Source: Flavobacterium macacae
Lineage (GTDB): Bacteria; Bacteroidota; Bacteroidia; Flavobacteriales; Flavobacteriaceae
DNA length: 64,000 bases
Assembly: GCF_003865365.1 (NCBI RefSeq)
Contig: NZ_RQVR01000011.1
Coordinates: 1 to 64,000 of the forward strand
Direction of reading: 5' to 3'
In this document: in pieces, positions 36,591-44,331 of the stretch
How the letters are laid out: each line of letters begins with the position of its first letter
How positions within the stretch are numbered: position 1 is the stretch's first letter
Translations under genes and position numbers: made by a program
Notes under the pieces: generated by a model
What the model was told of the DNA's origin: nothing
Seen by the model: the letters and a program-made list of their open reading frames with translations, nothing else
Databases searched by the model: none

Positions 36591-36965
36591 GTGAAAAAAT
36601 ATCTGTTCATACTATCGTTTATTATGTTGGTAAAACCAATCGTTCCGGTGTTTCAGTATGTTTTAGATTATCAATATATTTCTGAAGTGCTTTGTATCAA
36701 CAAAGAAAAGCCAGAACTTCAGTGTAACGGAAAATGCCACCTGATGAAAGAGCTGGCAAAAGCTTCTGAAGATGAAAAGCCCTCTTCTTCCGATAAGAAA
36801 AATCACCAAGCTCAAGTGGAAGTTTTGTTTTTGGAGGAACTAAATTCGTTCCCAATTATCCCAAATGCTACGGTTTTAATCACTCCAAATAGTTCTGTTT
36901 ATAGCAATTTATATTCTCATTTAAATTGTCATGCTATTTTTCACCCGCCTGCTTTTATTTCTTAA
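36591..36965 (+). CDS. Small membrane protein with Cys-rich motif, MbnP-locus partner
   Basis: The 124-residue product (GTG start) begins with a hydrophobic segment (about 4-22). Next comes LCINKEKPELQCNGKCHLMKEL (about 36-57), where three Cys, one His and one Met could hold copper or another soft metal. The rest is hydrophilic with a Ser/Lys linker and a His-containing end. The open frame reaches back to 36501, but the -7 element at 36579 lies inside that extension, so GTG 36591 is preferred. It precedes the MbnP-like gene by 134 bases. I know no function for it. Confidence 0.65.
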   Translation: MKKYLFILSFIMLVKPIVPVFQYVLDYQYISEVLCINKEKPELQCNGKCHLMKELAKASEDEKPSSSDKKNHQAQVEVLFLEELNSFPIIPNATVLITPNSSVYSNLYSHLNCHAIFHPPAFIS

Positions 36966-37099
36966 AATACTTTTTTGAAACCAATCGAATGATTCAATGC
37001 AAATTGAAAACATTCCTAATTTTCTATGCAAAATATTTATTTTAAAGTACAATCACTTTGAAATCAATTTATTGCGAAACTATTTTAAAAAATAAAAAA

Positions 37100-37915
37100 A
37101 TGATATTTTCTATAAAAAACAAGGTCGCTACTTTAGCGCTACTTACTTTTTTGACTTCTTGTTCCAGCGATGACGATTCGCAAATGGCTTCTGGAAACGG
37201 CGAAATGGAGCTTTATTTTGACAATTCTGTAAACGGAGATAACCTGATTTTAGGCGCTTCAACTTATACAAATTCTAATAACGAAACACTAAAAATCAAC
37301 CGATTTAATTACATCGTCAGCAATTTTGTATTAATTAAAGAAGACGGAACTGAAGTCGTTTATGACAAAGAAAGTTCGTATTTCATCATCAGCGAAGAGG
37401 CACAGTTAAACACTATAAATCTTGAAAATATTCCTGCTGGGAAATACACAAAAATCAGATTTGGCCTAGGCGTAGACCAGCAACGTTACCTTCAGGGTGA
37501 AACCGCACAGCAAAGTTTCTGGGACTTGGCAGACGCCAACAATATGACTTGGACGTGGTCAACAGGTTACCGTTTTATCAATTTTGAAGGAACTTTTACA
37601 GCACCAACTTTAACAGGTGAAAAAACGTTTCAAGTACATCAAGGAAGCAACACGGCGACTGATAATTACAGAGAAATTACGGTTACTTTGCCAAACACAG
37701 CACGCGTGAGAACCAACGAATCTCCAAGCGTTCACTTCATCGCAGACGCCAATAAAATCTTGGACGGAAACTCAAAAATCAAGCTTTCTGAAGCCATGAA
37801 TCTGGCCGGGACTTCAGCAAGTGTCATGGGTGGCGAAAAACTGATGACCATCGCGGGCAATACGACTTCCATGTTTGTTGTGGATCACGTTCACGCAGGC
37901 GGAGCAGAACATTAA
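37100..37915 (+). CDS. MbnP-like copper-binding lipoprotein
   Basis: The 271-residue product has a lipobox (FLTSC, Cys21) followed by SSDDD. The MbnP pattern is clear: a beta domain with INRFNYIVSNFVLI and NLENIPAGKYTKIRFGLGVD, the Trp-rich block FW-x(7)-M-x-W-x-W-x(2)-GY-x-F (W141, W151, W153), and a late FVVDHVHAGG. In methanotroph MbnP a Trp is oxidised to kynurenine by the partner MbnH, which creates a Cu(I) site. Whether that happens here is inferred from the paired di-haem gene 182 bases downstream. The frame to 37058 lacks signal features, so the start is set at 37100. Confidence 0.88.
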   Translation: MIFSIKNKVATLALLTFLTSCSSDDDSQMASGNGEMELYFDNSVNGDNLILGASTYTNSNNETLKINRFNYIVSNFVLIKEDGTEVVYDKESSYFIISEEAQLNTINLENIPAGKYTKIRFGLGVDQQRYLQGETAQQSFWDLADANNMTWTWSTGYRFINFEGTFTAPTLTGEKTFQVHQGSNTATDNYREITVTLPNTARVRTNESPSVHFIADANKILDGNSKIKLSEAMNLAGTSASVMGGEKLMTIAGNTTSMFVVDHVHAGGAEH

Positions 37916-37932
37916 TATCATTTTTATTAGAG

Positions 37933-38073
37933 CCTAATCCAGCTGTTTGCTATAACTCCTCGCTCAAAAAGCATTTTTTCTACGCCACAAAAAGAGCTTC
38001 CTTCGGTCGCTTTTTTGAGCCAGGAAAAAATAGCTTTTTGAGCTCCGGGGTTTCCGCTTCCATCTGGGGCAGT
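37933..38073 (-). repeat. Dispersed intergenic repeat, copy R3
   Basis: Read on the minus strand it runs GCCCCAGATGGAAGCGGAAACCCCGG, then GAGC, an AAAAAGC-rich arm, GCGACCGAAGGAAGCTC, and finally AACAGCTGG. The GCGACCGAAGGAA and CCCGGAGC modules recur in R6 (54661-54829). It separates the MbnP and MbnH genes. Non-coding. Confidence 0.65.
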
Positions 38074-38096
38074 AACTCACAAAACGCGCATACTTT

Positions 38097-39140
38097 ATGA
38101 AAAAAATATTCTTTTTCAGTATCCTTTCTGTGCTTTTTTCGTGCCAAAATGATGACAGCGACTACATAGAAATAAACGAAAATTTAGAATTTAATATTCC
38201 CGATAATTTTCCTGATCTGGCACAAGATATTTCCCTGAATTATCCCACCAAAAAAGGTTTTGAACTTGGCAGGAAATTATTTTATGACGGCAGATTATCA
38301 CGCGACGGAACCATTTCCTGTGCTTTTTGTCACGAACAATCTTCTGCATTCACGCATCACGGCCATGATTTTAGCCACGGGATTGATAATTTGATCGGAA
38401 ACAGAAATACGCCGGCCATTCAAAATTTAGCATTCCAGAGTGATTATTTTTATGACGGAGCTTCCAATTCGCTTGAAATGATTTCCATTGTTCCCATTCA
38501 CAATGCAGTTGAAATGGACGAAACGTTGCCAAATATTGTTCAGAAATTAAAGCAAGATCCAACTTATGTAAAACTTTTTGCACAAGCATTTGAAAACAGA
38601 GAAATCACTACTGGAAATACGCTGAAAGCATTAGGGCAATTTATGACAATGATGGTTTCCAGCAATTCACGCTATGATAAATACGTGAGAAATGAATCTG
38701 GAGGAAATTTAAATTCGCAAGAATTACAAGGCTTGAATTTGTTCCAAAGCAAATGTGCTTCGTGCCATGCTACTGATTTGTTTGCCGATAATTCGTTTAA
38801 AAATAATGGTTTGCCCGCCAATCCTTTTTTGAATGATTTGGGTAGGGAAGTAGTGACCGGTTTTGAAACGGATCGTTATAAGTTTAAAGTTCCAAGTTTA
38901 AGAAATGTCGAATTAACCGCGCCTTATATGCACGACGGAAGATTTGGCTCGCTTCAATCGGTTTTAAATTTTTATGCCAGCGGAGTTTCACATTCGGAAA
39001 CATTAGACCCAATTTTAAATCAAAATGGAGTTTTGGGAATTCCAATTTCAGCTTCCGAAAAAGAAGCAATAATCGCCTTTTTAAAAACTTTGACGGATCA
39101 AGAATATATCAATAATCCGTTATTTTATTTTCAGACATAA
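38097..39140 (+). CDS. MbnH-like di-haem enzyme, cytochrome c peroxidase/MauG family
   Basis: The 347-residue lipoprotein (lipobox FSC, Cys16) has two c-type haem sites: C75-A-F-C-H79 and C220-A-S-C-H224. Family blocks include GNRNTPAIQNLAF, FYDGASNSLEMISIVPIHNAVEM and KVPSLRNVELTAPYMHDGRFGSL. The superfamily includes bacterial di-haem peroxidases, MauG and MbnH; the neighbouring MbnP-like gene favours the MbnH role of oxidising Trp in its partner. A peroxide-detoxifying role cannot be excluded from sequence. It ends 2 bases before the barrel gene. Confidence 0.85.
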   Translation: MKKIFFFSILSVLFSCQNDDSDYIEINENLEFNIPDNFPDLAQDISLNYPTKKGFELGRKLFYDGRLSRDGTISCAFCHEQSSAFTHHGHDFSHGIDNLIGNRNTPAIQNLAFQSDYFYDGASNSLEMISIVPIHNAVEMDETLPNIVQKLKQDPTYVKLFAQAFENREITTGNTLKALGQFMTMMVSSNSRYDKYVRNESGGNLNSQELQGLNLFQSKCASCHATDLFADNSFKNNGLPANPFLNDLGREVVTGFETDRYKFKVPSLRNVELTAPYMHDGRFGSLQSVLNFYASGVSHSETLDPILNQNGVLGIPISASEKEAIIAFLKTLTDQEYINNPLFYFQT

Positions 39141-39142
39141 TT

Positions 39143-40096
39143 ATGAAAAAATACATTTTACTATTGCTTTTTGTAACCCAATTTTCAGGCGCAAAAACAG
39201 TCGAAGACACGATTCAAAATAGTTTTAAATCCTATGAACGCTTTTTATTTAAATACGATTGTGACGCTTGTGGCTGTTCGGCAAGTGGCGGTGGCATGGG
39301 TTTTAATTCGATTTTAAATCAAAATTTTGTTGGAATCCGGTATATGAACCAAAGCTATTCGAGCCGGGACGGTCTTTTTAATAATTCGCCGTGGATTGAT
39401 GAAAATTTTAATACAGTTCAAGTTTGGGCAAGAATTCCGATTACCGAGAAAATCCAAGTTTCAGCATTGGTTCCATACCATTTTCACAACCGCAAACTTT
39501 CTACCGGAAAACAAAATATTGATGGTTTGGGAGATATTACCGTTTTAGGTTTTTATACGATTTATCAAACCAAAAAAGATTCGGCTGTTTTTACCAATCA
39601 ATTGCAACTTGGCGGGGGATTGAAAGCGCCTACCGGAAAATATGACACTGAAAATAAAGGAAGCGTAAATCCAAGTTTTCAAGTAGGAACCGGAAGCTGG
39701 GATTATATTTTGGCAGTGGAACACACAATTAAAAGAAAAAATATCGGTTTGAATTCTATGCTGAATTATACTTTTAAAACGGAGAATCAAGATCATTATC
39801 AATTTGGAAACCAACTTTCTTATGGAACAGCGGTTTTTTATGAGTTTGAAAAAGAAAGTTTTAAAATCGTGCCACAAGCTGGAATTGCTGGAGAAACTTA
39901 TGCTACCAATAAAATTTATGGCGAAGATATTCGGGACACAAAAGGCGATATTCTTTTTGGAAAAGTAGGTGTCGAAGCCGGAAAAGATCGTTTTTCTTTC
40001 GGAGTAAATGCAATGCTTCCGATCAGTCAGAATTTAACGGGCGGAAGAGTGGAAGCCAATTATCGATGGTCAGTAAATTTAAATTATTCGCTGTAA
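39143..40096 (+). CDS. Outer-membrane beta-barrel protein of the MbnP locus, CxxCxC motif
   Basis: The 317-residue product has a signal peptide ending in SGA. Near the start of the mature protein is KYDCDACGCSASGGGMGF, a Cys-rich loop (three Cys and Asp) that could bind metal or form a disulfide. The rest alternates aromatic and polar residues in beta strands and ends NLNYSL, typical of an outer-membrane barrel. Its ATG follows the MbnH stop by 2 bases, so the two are co-transcribed. It is plausibly the uptake or surface part of the copper module, but this is inference. Confidence 0.7.
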   Translation: MKKYILLLLFVTQFSGAKTVEDTIQNSFKSYERFLFKYDCDACGCSASGGGMGFNSILNQNFVGIRYMNQSYSSRDGLFNNSPWIDENFNTVQVWARIPITEKIQVSALVPYHFHNRKLSTGKQNIDGLGDITVLGFYTIYQTKKDSAVFTNQLQLGGGLKAPTGKYDTENKGSVNPSFQVGTGSWDYILAVEHTIKRKNIGLNSMLNYTFKTENQDHYQFGNQLSYGTAVFYEFEKESFKIVPQAGIAGETYATNKIYGEDIRDTKGDILFGKVGVEAGKDRFSFGVNAMLPISQNLTGGRVEANYRWSVNLNYSL

Positions 40097-40103
40097 AACA
40101 AAT

Positions 40104-40136
40104 AAAAAAAGGGAACTCGATTGAGTTCCCTTCTTT
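40104..40136. terminator. Bidirectional terminator
   Basis: GGGAACTC-GATT-GAGTTCCC with an A run on the left and a T-rich tail on the right, between the convergent barrel gene and the gene at 40142. Confidence 0.9.
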
Positions 40137-40141
40137 ATTAT

Positions 40142-40450
40142 TTAGCGCGTCAGTCTTTTGTATAATTCTGCGTTTGCTTTAAGTTTTTCAAATTCGCTTG
40201 GTTGCAAAGCTGCTTCAAGTTTTTTTTCTGTATCCTTGAATTTATCATTTTTCATATCTTCAGAAAGATTGCTTTGCAATAAAAATTTATGTTTACTATA
40301 AAAAATAGATTGGATTGTATGTTCTTTAGCTGGGTCAATTTTGACAACAGCTTTTAAAGCTTCAACATCCTTTAAAGCTTCTTCGCGTTGAGCATTAGCA
40401 TTGATTGAAAATGCTAAAAACAAAACAAAGGTTGCAAGTATTTTTTTCAT
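40142..40450 (-). CDS. Small secreted helical protein, paralogue of 35604-35930
   Basis: The 102-residue product has a signal peptide ending in NANAQ and a helical mature chain with LSEDMKNDKFKDTEKKLEAALQPSEFEKLK and NAELYKRLT. It aligns with the 108-residue product at 35604-35930, so the MbnP locus is flanked by two copies of one family. Both are probably periplasmic; the function is unknown and the comparison to Spy/CpxP is by size, signal and helicity only. Confidence 0.62.
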   Translation of the reverse strand: MKKILATFVLFLAFSINANAQREEALKDVEALKAVVKIDPAKEHTIQSIFYSKHKFLLQSNLSEDMKNDKFKDTEKKLEAALQPSEFEKLKANAELYKRLTR

Positions 40451-40548
40451 AATTTAGTTTTTTGTAGTTTATAGAAGTCCAAATCTACTTCATTTTATTA
40501 AAATAACAAATATTTTTTATTTTTTAACTAAGTGAAATGTAAATAAAA

Positions 40549-40576
40549 AAAACAGAAACCTTTCGATTTCTGTTTT
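40549..40576 (-). terminator. Terminator of lysS
   Basis: AAAACAGAAA and TTTCTGTTTT form a 10-bp stem with an 8-base loop. The A-rich stretch on its left is the T tract for minus-strand transcription. Confidence 0.85.
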
Positions 40577-40596
40577 GAATATAATTTGGAAATAAA

Positions 40597-42294
40597 TTAT
40601 CCCACGTATTCAGCAATTTTTTCTTCGCCGTTCACGGCTACTTTTACTAAAGCGTGTTTTGCCAGGCCTTTCATCGCGGCATCCCATTTTTTACCGCTTA
40701 AACCCGCGTTCGCTTTTAAAGAATTTAAGTTCATTGCGTTTTCATTGGCTTTCAATATCTCAATAATTCCTTTTTCTTCTTCTGATAATTCTACCGCTTT
40801 TTTCTCTGGTCGCATTTGAGGGAAGAAAAGCACTTCTTGAATCGAAGCATTGTTGGTCAAGAACATAATCAAACGGTCCATACCAATTCCTAAGCCAGAG
40901 GTTGGCGGCATTCCATATTCTAAAGCTCTTAAAAAGTCGTTGTCGATAATTCCTGTTGCTTCATCATCGCCTCTTTCAGACAGTTTCATTTGTGCTTCGA
41001 AACGCTCTCTTTGGTCAATCGGGTCATTCAATTCAGAATAAGCATTCGCTACTTCTTTACCGCAAATCATCAATTCAAAACGCTCTGTTAACTCCGGATT
41101 GTCACGGTGTTCTTTACAAAGCGGACTCATTTCTTTCGGGTAATCTGTGATGAACGTTGGCTGGATGAAGTTTCCTTCACATTTCTCTCCGAAGATTTCG
41201 TCGATTAATTTTCCTTTCCCCATTGTCGCGTCAACGGTAATTCCCATGCCGCGTGCGGCCTCGAAAATTTCTTGTTCTGTTTTTCCAGAAATGTCAAAAC
41301 CAGTATATTTTATGATAGCATCGGTCATTGTTACACGAGCATACGGTGCTTTGAAACTCACTTGGTGTTCGCCAAAAGTCACATCAGTCGTTCCGTTTAC
41401 TTCATTAGCACAATTTTCCAATAAATTTTCTGTAAATTCCATCATCCAGTTGTAGTCTTTGTAGGCTACATAAATTTCCATCGCTGTAAATTCTGGATTG
41501 TGCGTGCGGTCCATTCCTTCATTTCTGAAGTTTTTTGAAAACTCATAAACACCGTCAAAACCACCAACAATCAATCTTTTTAGATACAATTCGTTCGCAA
41601 TTCTCATATACAAAGGCATGTCCAAAGAATTGTGGTGCGTAATAAACGGGCGCGCTGCTGCACCGCCAGGAATAGATTGCAAAACCGGAGTTTCCACTTC
41701 CATATAACCTGCCGTGTTGAAGAAATTACGCATGGCGTTGAACAATTTCGTTCTTTTCACAAAAACTTCTTTCACTTGCGGATTTACCACTAAATCTACA
41801 TAACGTTGGCGGTAGCGCAATTCAGGGTCAGTAAAACCATCGTGGATGTTTCCGTCAGCATCTGTTTTTGGCAATGGCAAGGGACGCAATGTTTTGCTCA
41901 AAAGCGTAAAATTGCTCACGCGAACTGATTTTTCACCAACCTGCGTCGTGAACAATTCGCCTTCCACACCGATAAAGTCGCCTAAATCAATCAGTTTTTT
42001 GAAAACTTCGTTGTACAAATCTTTATCGTCACCCGGGCAAATTTCATCACGATTGATGTAAATCTGAACACGACCTTCGCTGTCTTGCAACGAGGCAAAA
42101 GACGCTTTTCCTTGGATTCTGGTGCTCATCACACGGCCTGCAACAATCACTTTCTTGCCTTCTTCAAAAGTGTCCTTTATCTGTTTCGAAGTGTGGTCCA
42201 CTGGAAACAAATTTGCCGGATAAGGGTTGATGCCGAGTTCTCTCAACTTGCCCAATTTTTCTCTTCTGATGATTTCTTGTTCTGAAAGTTGCAT
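40597..42294 (-). CDS. lysS: Lysyl-tRNA synthetase, class II
   Basis: The 565-residue enzyme charges tRNA-Lys. It has an N-terminal OB-fold anticodon domain (about 50-160) and a class II core with FFNTAGYMEVETPVLQ (motif 1), FRNEGMDRTHNPEFT (motif 2) and PTSGLGIGMDRL (motif 3). The C-terminus (about 510-565, IIEILKANENAMNLNSLKANAG) extends beyond the usual 500 residues, as in other flavobacteria. The promoter has TTTG-N20-TATCTTTG on the minus strand just upstream. Confidence 0.97.
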   Translation of the reverse strand: MQLSEQEIIRREKLGKLRELGINPYPANLFPVDHTSKQIKDTFEEGKKVIVAGRVMSTRIQGKASFASLQDSEGRVQIYINRDEICPGDDKDLYNEVFKKLIDLGDFIGVEGELFTTQVGEKSVRVSNFTLLSKTLRPLPLPKTDADGNIHDGFTDPELRYRQRYVDLVVNPQVKEVFVKRTKLFNAMRNFFNTAGYMEVETPVLQSIPGGAAARPFITHHNSLDMPLYMRIANELYLKRLIVGGFDGVYEFSKNFRNEGMDRTHNPEFTAMEIYVAYKDYNWMMEFTENLLENCANEVNGTTDVTFGEHQVSFKAPYARVTMTDAIIKYTGFDISGKTEQEIFEAARGMGITVDATMGKGKLIDEIFGEKCEGNFIQPTFITDYPKEMSPLCKEHRDNPELTERFELMICGKEVANAYSELNDPIDQRERFEAQMKLSERGDDEATGIIDNDFLRALEYGMPPTSGLGIGMDRLIMFLTNNASIQEVLFFPQMRPEKKAVELSEEEKGIIEILKANENAMNLNSLKANAGLSGKKWDAAMKGLAKHALVKVAVNGEEKIAEYVG

Positions 42295-42315
42295 AGTGCG
42301 TTAATTTTAAGCGTG

Positions 42316-42347
42316 CAAAGATAGTCGATAAGTTGCAGAGTTGCAAA
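42316..42347 (-). promoter_or_regulatory. Promoter of lysS
   Basis: On the minus strand TTTG, 20 bases, then TATCTTTG (-7 at 42316-42323). The spacer starts CAACTCTGCAACTTA and the whole unit is nearly identical to the promoter of the CBS gene at 54846-54877. Confidence 0.8.
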
Positions 42348-42401
42348 GTTTAAAAGTCGTTAAGTTTTGAAGATTTATAAATTTTTACTTTTATTTTGTG
42401 A

Positions 42402-42520
42402 TTTTTTTGAAGCGAAAAGCCAGTGAATTCTTGGAAACCATTTTCCTGCTTCAGGAACTCGCTTTAAACCTGCTTCGCTGGCAGGTGTAAGAGTTCAAAC
42501 AATTCCGGCATCAGGGCTAT
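42402..42520 (+). repeat. Dispersed intergenic repeat, copy R4
   Basis: Same layout as R1: TTTTTTTGAAGCGAA at the left end, CCTGCTTCAGGAACTCGC, the TTAAACCTGC / GCAGGTGTAA hairpin with one mismatch, and GGCATCAGGGCTAT at the right end. Length is 119 bases against 118 for R1. Non-coding. Confidence 0.8.
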
Positions 42521-42605
42521 TTGAGAAAGGTCTTTTGTGTTTGTGAATTTTTGGACCAAGATTATAGATAACTAGGTGTCGATGTTACTTTTGCAAGACT
42601 AAAGT

Positions 42606-43367
42606 TTAAAACAATGGTTGTTTTGCGCTTTTAAATGCTTTCCAGTCTGATGTTTTGGCTGCTTTACCGGTGCTGTCTGTTGCGGTAAATCTCACTTTGT
42701 AATTTGAATTGTCTTTTAGGTCAAATCCTCCAGAACACATTCCATATCCGACTTGAAGCATTTTTTGATTTGCGAAAATATAAAATGTAGAAATTTTATT
42801 TGTGGTAACATTTAAAAGTTCAGTTCTGAAGATGATTTCTGAAACATTTGCTTCGTTGGTTTCAAAAATTGCATTCGACGAGTTTCCGCAGCCGTAACTT
42901 TTTGATTCTGATTTGATAAAACGAAATGTAGTGTCTTCTTTTAAAGGGCTTTTGGTTTCTGAACCTGTTGTCCAAGTGATTTTTTCTCGACGCTGCGTTG
43001 TAGTGTTCCAATTTGAAAGCTCGCGTGTTTCTGACTCTGTTTCGTTTGTGTATTTAAGATGGTATTTTGTATTAGGGCTTAATTTTGAAATTGGAAAAAA
43101 AACGGCTTGATTTTCACCTTTTCCGGTCAAGATTTCTTTTAGTTTTAATTCGATTAATTCTCCGTTTTTCGATTCTAAAAATATTTTTCGGTCTTTAAAA
43201 CTATTTATAGTTGATATGCTCATTCCATAACTATGAATGATAAAAAACGAATTTGTGCTAATGTTGTTTCTGTTTACAGGATAATAAGAGGTTACACTCA
43301 TTGCGCATTCTGCTCTGCAATTGTTTATTGCAGCAAATAAGAAGAATAAAAAAAGTAATTTTTTCAT
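42606..43367 (-). CDS. Hypothetical secreted protein
   Basis: The 253-residue product has a signal peptide (hydrophobic, about 3-17, before NNCRAECAMS). The mature chain is beta-rich and hydrophilic with several Cys (ECAMS, YGCGNSS, GMCSGG) that could form disulfides. The middle reads like a fibronectin-type segment (SPNTKYHLKYT), and the C-terminus (KVRFTATDSTGKAAKTSDW) like another. I do not recognise a family. It is a lone gene between repeats R4 and R5. Confidence 0.55.
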   Translation of the reverse strand: MKKLLFLFFLFAAINNCRAECAMSVTSYYPVNRNNISTNSFFIIHSYGMSISTINSFKDRKIFLESKNGELIELKLKEILTGKGENQAVFFPISKLSPNTKYHLKYTNETESETRELSNWNTTTQRREKITWTTGSETKSPLKEDTTFRFIKSESKSYGCGNSSNAIFETNEANVSEIIFRTELLNVTTNKISTFYIFANQKMLQVGYGMCSGGFDLKDNSNYKVRFTATDSTGKAAKTSDWKAFKSAKQPLF

Positions 43368-43438
43368 AGTGCTAAATATATGAAAAAAACGCTACACAAT
43401 CAAAATCGACAAACTGCATCAGAGCTAAGAATGGCTAA

Positions 43439-43560
43439 ATAGCCCCGATGTGAGGGAAGCGCCTTTTTATTCGCTTTTTTGCGAATAAAAAGTGCTGGAA
43501 GGACAGCGGGAAGATGGACTGCTGAAAAATCTCCGGCCATTCGCTCCAAAAGCTTTTGCA
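43439..43560 (+). repeat. Dispersed intergenic repeat, copy R5
   Basis: It starts ATAGCCCCGATGTGAGGGAAG and holds a perfect 12-bp hairpin (CTTTTTATTCGC against GCGAATAAAAAG, loop TTTTTT, 43463-43492). It continues GGACAGCGGGAAGATGGACTG, CTGAAAAATCTCCGG and ends at CGCTCC. Module order matches the reverse complement of R2. It lies just before lipB. Non-coding. Confidence 0.68.
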
Positions 43561-43581
43561 GTTTTTAAGAATATTAGTTTG

Positions 43582-43589
43582 TAACTTTG
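43582..43589 (+). promoter_or_regulatory. -7 promoter element TAACTTTG of lipB
   Basis: An exact TAnnTTTG match 22 bases before ATG 43612. A TTTG at 43555-43558 is 23 bases upstream and could be the -33 element, although it falls at the edge of repeat R5. Confidence 0.55.
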
Positions 43590-43611
43590 TAATTCTTAAA
43601 AGTGCGAGAAA

Positions 43612-44331
43612 ATGAACAAGAAAATTCAGCTTTTGGATTTGGGCCAGAAAGATTATAAAGAAACGTGGGAATATCAGGAACAGCTTTTTAAAGACATTGT
43701 TGATTTAAAAATCAGGAATAGGCGGGAGGAGCTGGATTTGGAAACCCCAAATTATTTTCTTTTTGTGGAACATCCGCACGTTTATACTTTGGGGAAAAGC
43801 GGGGATTTGAGCAATTTGCTTTTGAGCGAAAAACAGTTAGAGGTAAAAGGGGCTACTTTTTATAAAATTAATCGTGGTGGCGATATTACCTATCATGGTC
43901 CGGGTCAGATTGTGGGTTACCCAATTTTAGATTTGGAGAATTTTTTTACGGATATTCACAAGTATTTGCGTTTTCTGGAAGAAGTGATTATTCGCGTTTT
44001 GGCAGACTACCATATAATAGGTATAAGAAGTGAAGGCGAAACCGGAGTTTGGATTGGTGTGGGAACGCCGTTTGCTAGAAAAATTTGTGCGATGGGGGTT
44101 CGTGCTTCCCGTTGGGTGACGATGCACGGTTTTGCTTTGAACGTAAATTCAGACTTGGGTTATTTTGACAATATTATTCCGTGTGGCATTCGTGGTAAAG
44201 CGGTCTCGACTTTAAATGTGGAGCTTGGCGTTGAAAAAGTCAACGAAGAAGAAGTGAAAGAAAAAATCTTAAAACATTTTAACGAACTTTTTGAATCAGA
44301 GTTTGTTTCTTTTAAAGCGGATACGGTTTAA
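43612..44331 (+). CDS. lipB: Octanoyltransferase (lipoyl/octanoyl-ACP:protein N-transferase)
   Basis: The 239-residue enzyme transfers the octanoyl group from acyl carrier protein to lipoyl domains, the first step in lipoate synthesis. Family marks are the [12 protein letters not shown] block, [18 protein letters not shown] and the catalytic Cys in IIPCGI with Lys in RGKAVST. Length is normal. The gene overlaps the convergent rnhB gene by 4 bases. lipA is not in the window. Confidence 0.95.
   Translation: MNKKIQLLDLGQKDYKETWEYQEQLFKDIVDLKIRNRREELDLETPNYFLFVEHPHVYTLGKSGDLSNLLLSEKQLEVKGATFYKINRGGDITYHGPGQIVGYPILDLENFFTDIHKYLRFLEEVIIRVLADYHIIGIRSEGETGVWIGVGTPFARKICAMGVRASRWVTMHGFALNVNSDLGYFDNIIPCGIRGKAVSTLNVELGVEKVNEEEVKEKILKHFNELFESEFVSFKADTV

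Larger units (their letters stand above)
42295..42605. other. Intergenic gap with lysS promoter and repeat R4
   Basis: This 311-base gap between lysS and the secreted-protein gene, both on the minus strand, holds the lysS promoter, an AGTTGCAGAGTTGCAAAG-type repeat stretch (42329-42366) and repeat copy R4. From 42521 to 42605 nothing further is recognised. Confidence 0.7.

Noticed and set aside
37100..39140. Methanobactin operon
   Set aside because: Only MbnP- and MbnH-like genes are present. No short methanobactin precursor, MbnB or MbnC homologue could be found in the surrounding sequence.
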